DNA from: Neodiprion pinetum | Lineage: Eukaryota; Arthropoda; Insecta; Hymenoptera; Diprionidae | Assembly (NCBI RefSeq): GCF_021155775.2 | Contig: NC_060238.1 | Span: 3,954,001-4,018,000, forward strand | Reading direction: 5' to 3' | Length of the DNA: 64,000 nt | Shown here: one piece after another, positions 60,555-64,000 of the stretch | Layout of the letters: each line of letters opens with the position of its first letter | Numbering within the stretch: the first letter of the stretch is position 1 | Made by a program: the position numbers and the translations under genes | The notes under the pieces: generated by a model | The model's input: the letters and a program-made list of their open reading frames with translations, nothing else | What the model was told of the DNA's origin: nothing | The model's database searches: none

Positions 60555-62322
60555 TAGATACCGACGCGTTTGAACCCAGAGTGTCCCAATATTTGCTTCC
60601 AATTAATTCCATTAGTTTCAATTTCGCTTCTGCAGTCATCTGACAACGATCATAATTCAATCAGATTCGTGCATCCGTGCACAAAACGACATAAGATAAA
60701 AGGAAAGGAGATCGAAACGATACGACGATTCTCTTTTTTTTTAAAACACTTTCAAAACTCTGTTCAAACAAATTTGATAAACAAACTTATCACTTTAGCT
60801 ATTTTTTAGTGCATAGAATCTGTAATATTATTGACAATAAAACAATCCTCGGTTCGATAAAAATCATTACGGCATCCGTTTACAAAAAAAAAATAAATAA
60901 AATAAAATCGACCAAAGAACTGCGTTTTTTACAATGAATAAAAAAAAAAAAAAACCACTACACGCACAAATGTTTCTCCTAAAATTGCGTGAAATTTTTC
61001 AATTTTTCAACTTTTCACAGTGTAACGTGAATTCTATGAGTATGGTAATGACGATCGTATGGAAAATTTTGATAAAGTAATTCTCGTCGGAAAGAAAGAA
61101 AAAAAATAATAATAATAATAATAATTCAGTCGATATCGCCGAGGCTAGTGGAAATTCGTATTTCCCTCCGCGTATTCCGAAAATTCGCTTCAGCTCTTTG
61201 GGCCACTTAGCGAGCCGAGGGTTCCCCTGCTTAAAATAATGAACGAACAAAAGCGTGCGGGCGACAAAGCCAAGTTCGGTATAAAGCTGCACACAGTATC
61301 GCATTAGGTTCAAACGGGAGGCGACAACTTCTATTCAATTATTCAGATTAAGCAGGCAGGCAAGGTGGGCCGGTGAAAACCGAACAGAAATAAAATTCCG
61401 TTTACGTTTTCGGTTCTTTTTTTTTTCCAACCGTTATTCTATTTATTTATTTATTTATTTTGTTTCACAGAAAATAACAAAGCAACGAGAATCTCGAGAC
61501 ACAAGATTTTGCAGAGTCGGAAAACTTTCCAACATGGAGGGCTTCCGTGATACTATAGTAAAAAAAAAAAAAAAAAAAAAATGAGGATTTGAGAATGAGA
61601 TATGGAAAGAAATAAAGTAATAAAACACTCGATTCAGCCAAGATAATTATTGCGATTTATTGGCTCGCAGGGGAAAAGCCGCTGAGGCATAAAAACCCCT
61701 TGTTAAGTAGTTAATTAATTAATAAAATCGCGTCAAGAGCGTACGAGGTGTAGGTGTACGATCAGTGGCGTGAAATTGGTGTTTATATTTGGAGCGGACA
61801 TAAACAGAGACTTAACTGAGAGGATGGGAAAAGTGTGAATGTATACCTAAGACGATCCGCGGCGATGTTATCGGTACTATAAACTCGATCGGACTGAGAG
61901 TCCGAACGTCGATTCCCGGTTATTTGTCGCTATTCATCCAACGATCAGCGCCATCTTTGACGATTAACGACGATCGCGTCTAAACTTACCGCGGCTTGCT
62001 GGTATCGGTAGAGATTCCGAGTATCAGACGTGGTGGAAAGCGCGCGCGGACATGGGAATGGAAATGATAAGTTTCGGTCAAAACATTTTGGTTCAGACCC
62101 AGTATTTCGAAAAGAATTGAACGAGGTTTTTAAAGGAATTCAGAATTTCTTCCACACGCGTTATCGATTCTGTAATCATTATTTATTCGTTCGTTTCTTG
62201 GAAAAATAACAGATTTATCAAAATCGTGTAATATATCGGTTTCATTTTCTTCGGGTTATAACGTAACATTCTCGCGTTAAATACGATATTGTTTAATCAT
62301 AATATGTACATTGGGTTACGTG
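60555..62322. other. non-coding stretch, no gene seen
   Basis: AT-rich with poly-A runs (60941-60956, 61560-61581) and an (AAT)n microsatellite at 61107-61125. A GC-richer block at 61640-62060 lacks a recognisable frame. Confidence 0.5.
61107..61125. repeat. (AAT)n microsatellite
   Basis: Six AAT units. Confidence 0.9.
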
Positions 62323-62371
62323 CACTGAAAGAAATTTTTAGTTACCGTAACAATTGAAATTTTTCTCAGCG
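62323..62371. mobile_element. 49-bp remnant: two CACTGAGA MITE ends joined
   Basis: CACTGAAAGAAATTTTTAGT is followed after a few bases by CAATTGAAATTTTTCTCAGC and a G. The first half matches one terminus of the family and the second half the opposite terminus, so the whole interior of about 390 bp is gone. Confidence 0.8.
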
Positions 62372-63380
62372 TCTAATAAATTATACTCGATGAGGAATTT
62401 CGTCGGAATTGCGATATTGCACAAGCGGTCGGAAATTTCGGTGATAAATAGAGTAAGTAAATGAGAACGGAGAAAAAAAGGAAACTATTAAAAATTGACA
62501 AAAATAAAAGTACGAACATGTAAAAGAAGAAAAAAAAAAAAACAAGAACAAGTGGAAGAGCCGTCGTTAAGGCTGCGTATCTAGATGAGGAGCGTTTGAA
62601 ATTGACAAGATGGAAATAAAGGCGGAAATGAATGCCGATTAATCAGAAAACGCGGCCGTTATACGGGAGGGCTGAACGGCTAAGGGCGGAGAGATGAAGG
62701 GAGGAGGGAGGAGAGGGAGGGACGGGAAAAATAGTATGTACAGCGAATTATTGCGAAGAGGCTATAAAGCCGGCTAAGACCTCGCAGGGACCATCGGGAA
62801 GATAAGAAGAGGGCCTAAGGAATTATGGACGACGATCCCCTCTGTTTTCCTTCCTTTTGTTTTTTTTCTCTCTCCGCTCTCCGGCCTAATTTTTTTTTTC
62901 TCTCCGTTTTTTCTTCCCATATTTCTGTCCATTTTTTTTTTTTTTCTTATTCTTAATCGCTTATTATCCGTGGTTTTCCATTTTTTTTTTTTGTTGTTCT
63001 TCACTCTCTCTCTCTCTCTCTGTTTTCTCTTCTTCGCAGAATTGAGAAAAATGGGCAAGATGAAAAGAGGGAGGATCATCATACGGCAATGATTTTTATA
63101 TCGCTGTTGGAAATGAATGGATGCTGTACGAAAACGATCGCGCGAGATATTTTCAGGATCGATGATGTTTGGAAATAAATAATGTACGGTGAATTATTGT
63201 TGGCGAGAATTTTACAGGAAGGAACAGAATTGTTTATTTAACAATATCTCGGCAAGTATTAAAGAGTAGAAATAGACACTGATAATTTAATTCATTTTCA
63301 ATTTTTTTTTAATCTGCTTTTTCATAATTTTCAAAAAGATCGCGCAATCGTTGTCAATATATCGTCATTTGAGGAGCTTT
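62372..63380. other. low-complexity stretch, no gene seen
   Basis: Dominated by poly-pyrimidine DNA at 62840-63035, including (CT)n at 63004-63021. The minus-strand frame at 62774-63082 is a Lys/Arg-rich product of it. A purine-rich GGGAGG patch lies at 62695-62730. Confidence 0.55.
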
Positions 63381-63808
63381 CACCGAGAAAAATTTAATTT
63401 GTTACAGTAACTAGAAGAATTGAGTGGGACAGGTATCGTTAAAAAAACCGTTTGAATATTGTTGGAATTGCGAAAAACGAGGTACGCCTAACCATTTTGC
63501 GCTATCGTCGATCCTTTTTTGGTAATTGCAACGCAAAATCAGTTTCTGAGGTTTACTCTACTTTTTTATTTAAACAAGGCTTTAACGTCAATTTATTCTT
63601 GCACGAGCGTTAAATTTTCGCAACCGTTGCAAAAAAATCTATCAACAGCGATCGTAGTGAGAAAGAATAGCAACGGATACTAGAGTTTCCGGTAACGGCT
63701 AGAAGACTAATTTTCATTTTCTACCTAGAACTATATTTTTCGATCGTGGTAAAAATTGAAAATAGTGAAGGACCGAGTGGTAACCGGAACTAAAAATTTC
63801 TCTCAGTG
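63381..63808 (+). mobile_element. CACTGAGA MITE, full-length copy D
   Basis: A 428-bp copy with left end CACCGAGAAAAATTTAATTT and right end GGAACTAAAAATTTCTCTCA followed by GTG. It includes TATCGTTAAAAAAACCGTTT, ACGAGGTACGCCTAA, GCGCTATCGTCGATCC and the subterminal hairpin ATTTTCATTTTCTACC against GGTAAAAATTGAAAAT. The flanks (GCTTT before, TTGAG after) show no clear target duplication. Confidence 0.95.
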
Positions 63809-64000
63809 TTGAGAGCGCCGGCGAAGGTCGGAAAAATCTGGAAGAAAAGATGGAACGCTTTTTATAGCTGGAATAACGGTATAAAAAAAGCGGTACGACC
63901 CCAGTCGAATCGACGTGGAATGCTCCATATATATATATGTGCAAGCGACCACCTCGCGATGAACGATTGTCTCATTCTTAGTTTATTTTCGGATTACAGT
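63809..64000. other. window end, nothing recognised
   Basis: Short non-coding tail with a small TA run near 63930. Confidence 0.5.

Noticed and set aside
62774..63082. Lys/Arg-rich 102-codon frame
   Set aside because: A product of reading a long polypyrimidine tract on the opposite strand.
1..64000. CRISPR arrays, rRNA genes, prokaryotic operons
   Set aside because: No regularly spaced identical repeats with unique spacers, no rRNA-like sequence and no packed co-directional genes were seen; the tandem repeats present have no spacer structure.

Overview
This window reads as nuclear DNA from an animal, most likely an insect. It is AT-rich, carries dozens of long poly-A/poly-T tracts and simple repeats, and has no operon-like gene packing. 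It holds several families of short inverted-repeat transposons and a short TTAGG run, the insect telomere-type motif. A hymenopteran such as a sawfly is plausible, but that is an impression and not a proof. No gene of recognised orthology was found, and almost all open frames are chance frames in non-coding DNA.

The one host gene model I can support in some detail lies at 28680-29216 (+). It has two exons joined by a 291-base GT-AG intron in phase 1, and predicts a secreted, cysteine-rich protein of about 81 residues that I do not recognise. Two weaker coding hints are a possible first exon at 4806-4967 (-) and a cysteine-rich frame at 60351-60551 (-). The rest of the window may be intergenic DNA or large introns.

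The main content is mobile and repetitive DNA. The clearest element is a 1011-bp hAT transposon at 43432-44442, with perfect 14-bp terminal inverted repeats, a perfect 8-bp target duplication and an intact 3' fragment of the transposase frame. It is inserted into a short TTAGG tract. A MITE family with CACTGAGA-type ends has four near full-length copies (15816, 20097, 44843, 63381) and three reduced copies (9238, 22097, 62323). Two foldback families each occur twice (21940 and 54210; 50290 and 58450). Single palindromic or MITE-like elements lie at 6724, 17687, 29845 and 36361. A solo LTR lies at 39560-39838, and a possible LINE 3' end near 30888.

Five complex tandem arrays are present: about 140 bp (24990-25400), about 169 bp (26040-26550), 150 bp (37428-37727), about 126-149 bp (40790-41160) and about 90-97 bp (53440-53690). 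Between them are GC-richer blocks of 200-400 bp (for example 4880-5220, 8720-9060, 24450-24800, 26560-26900, 36890-37330, 45290-45700, 53700-53990) that may be unrecognised exons, promoters or old repeats. No rRNA, confident tRNA or CRISPR array was seen.
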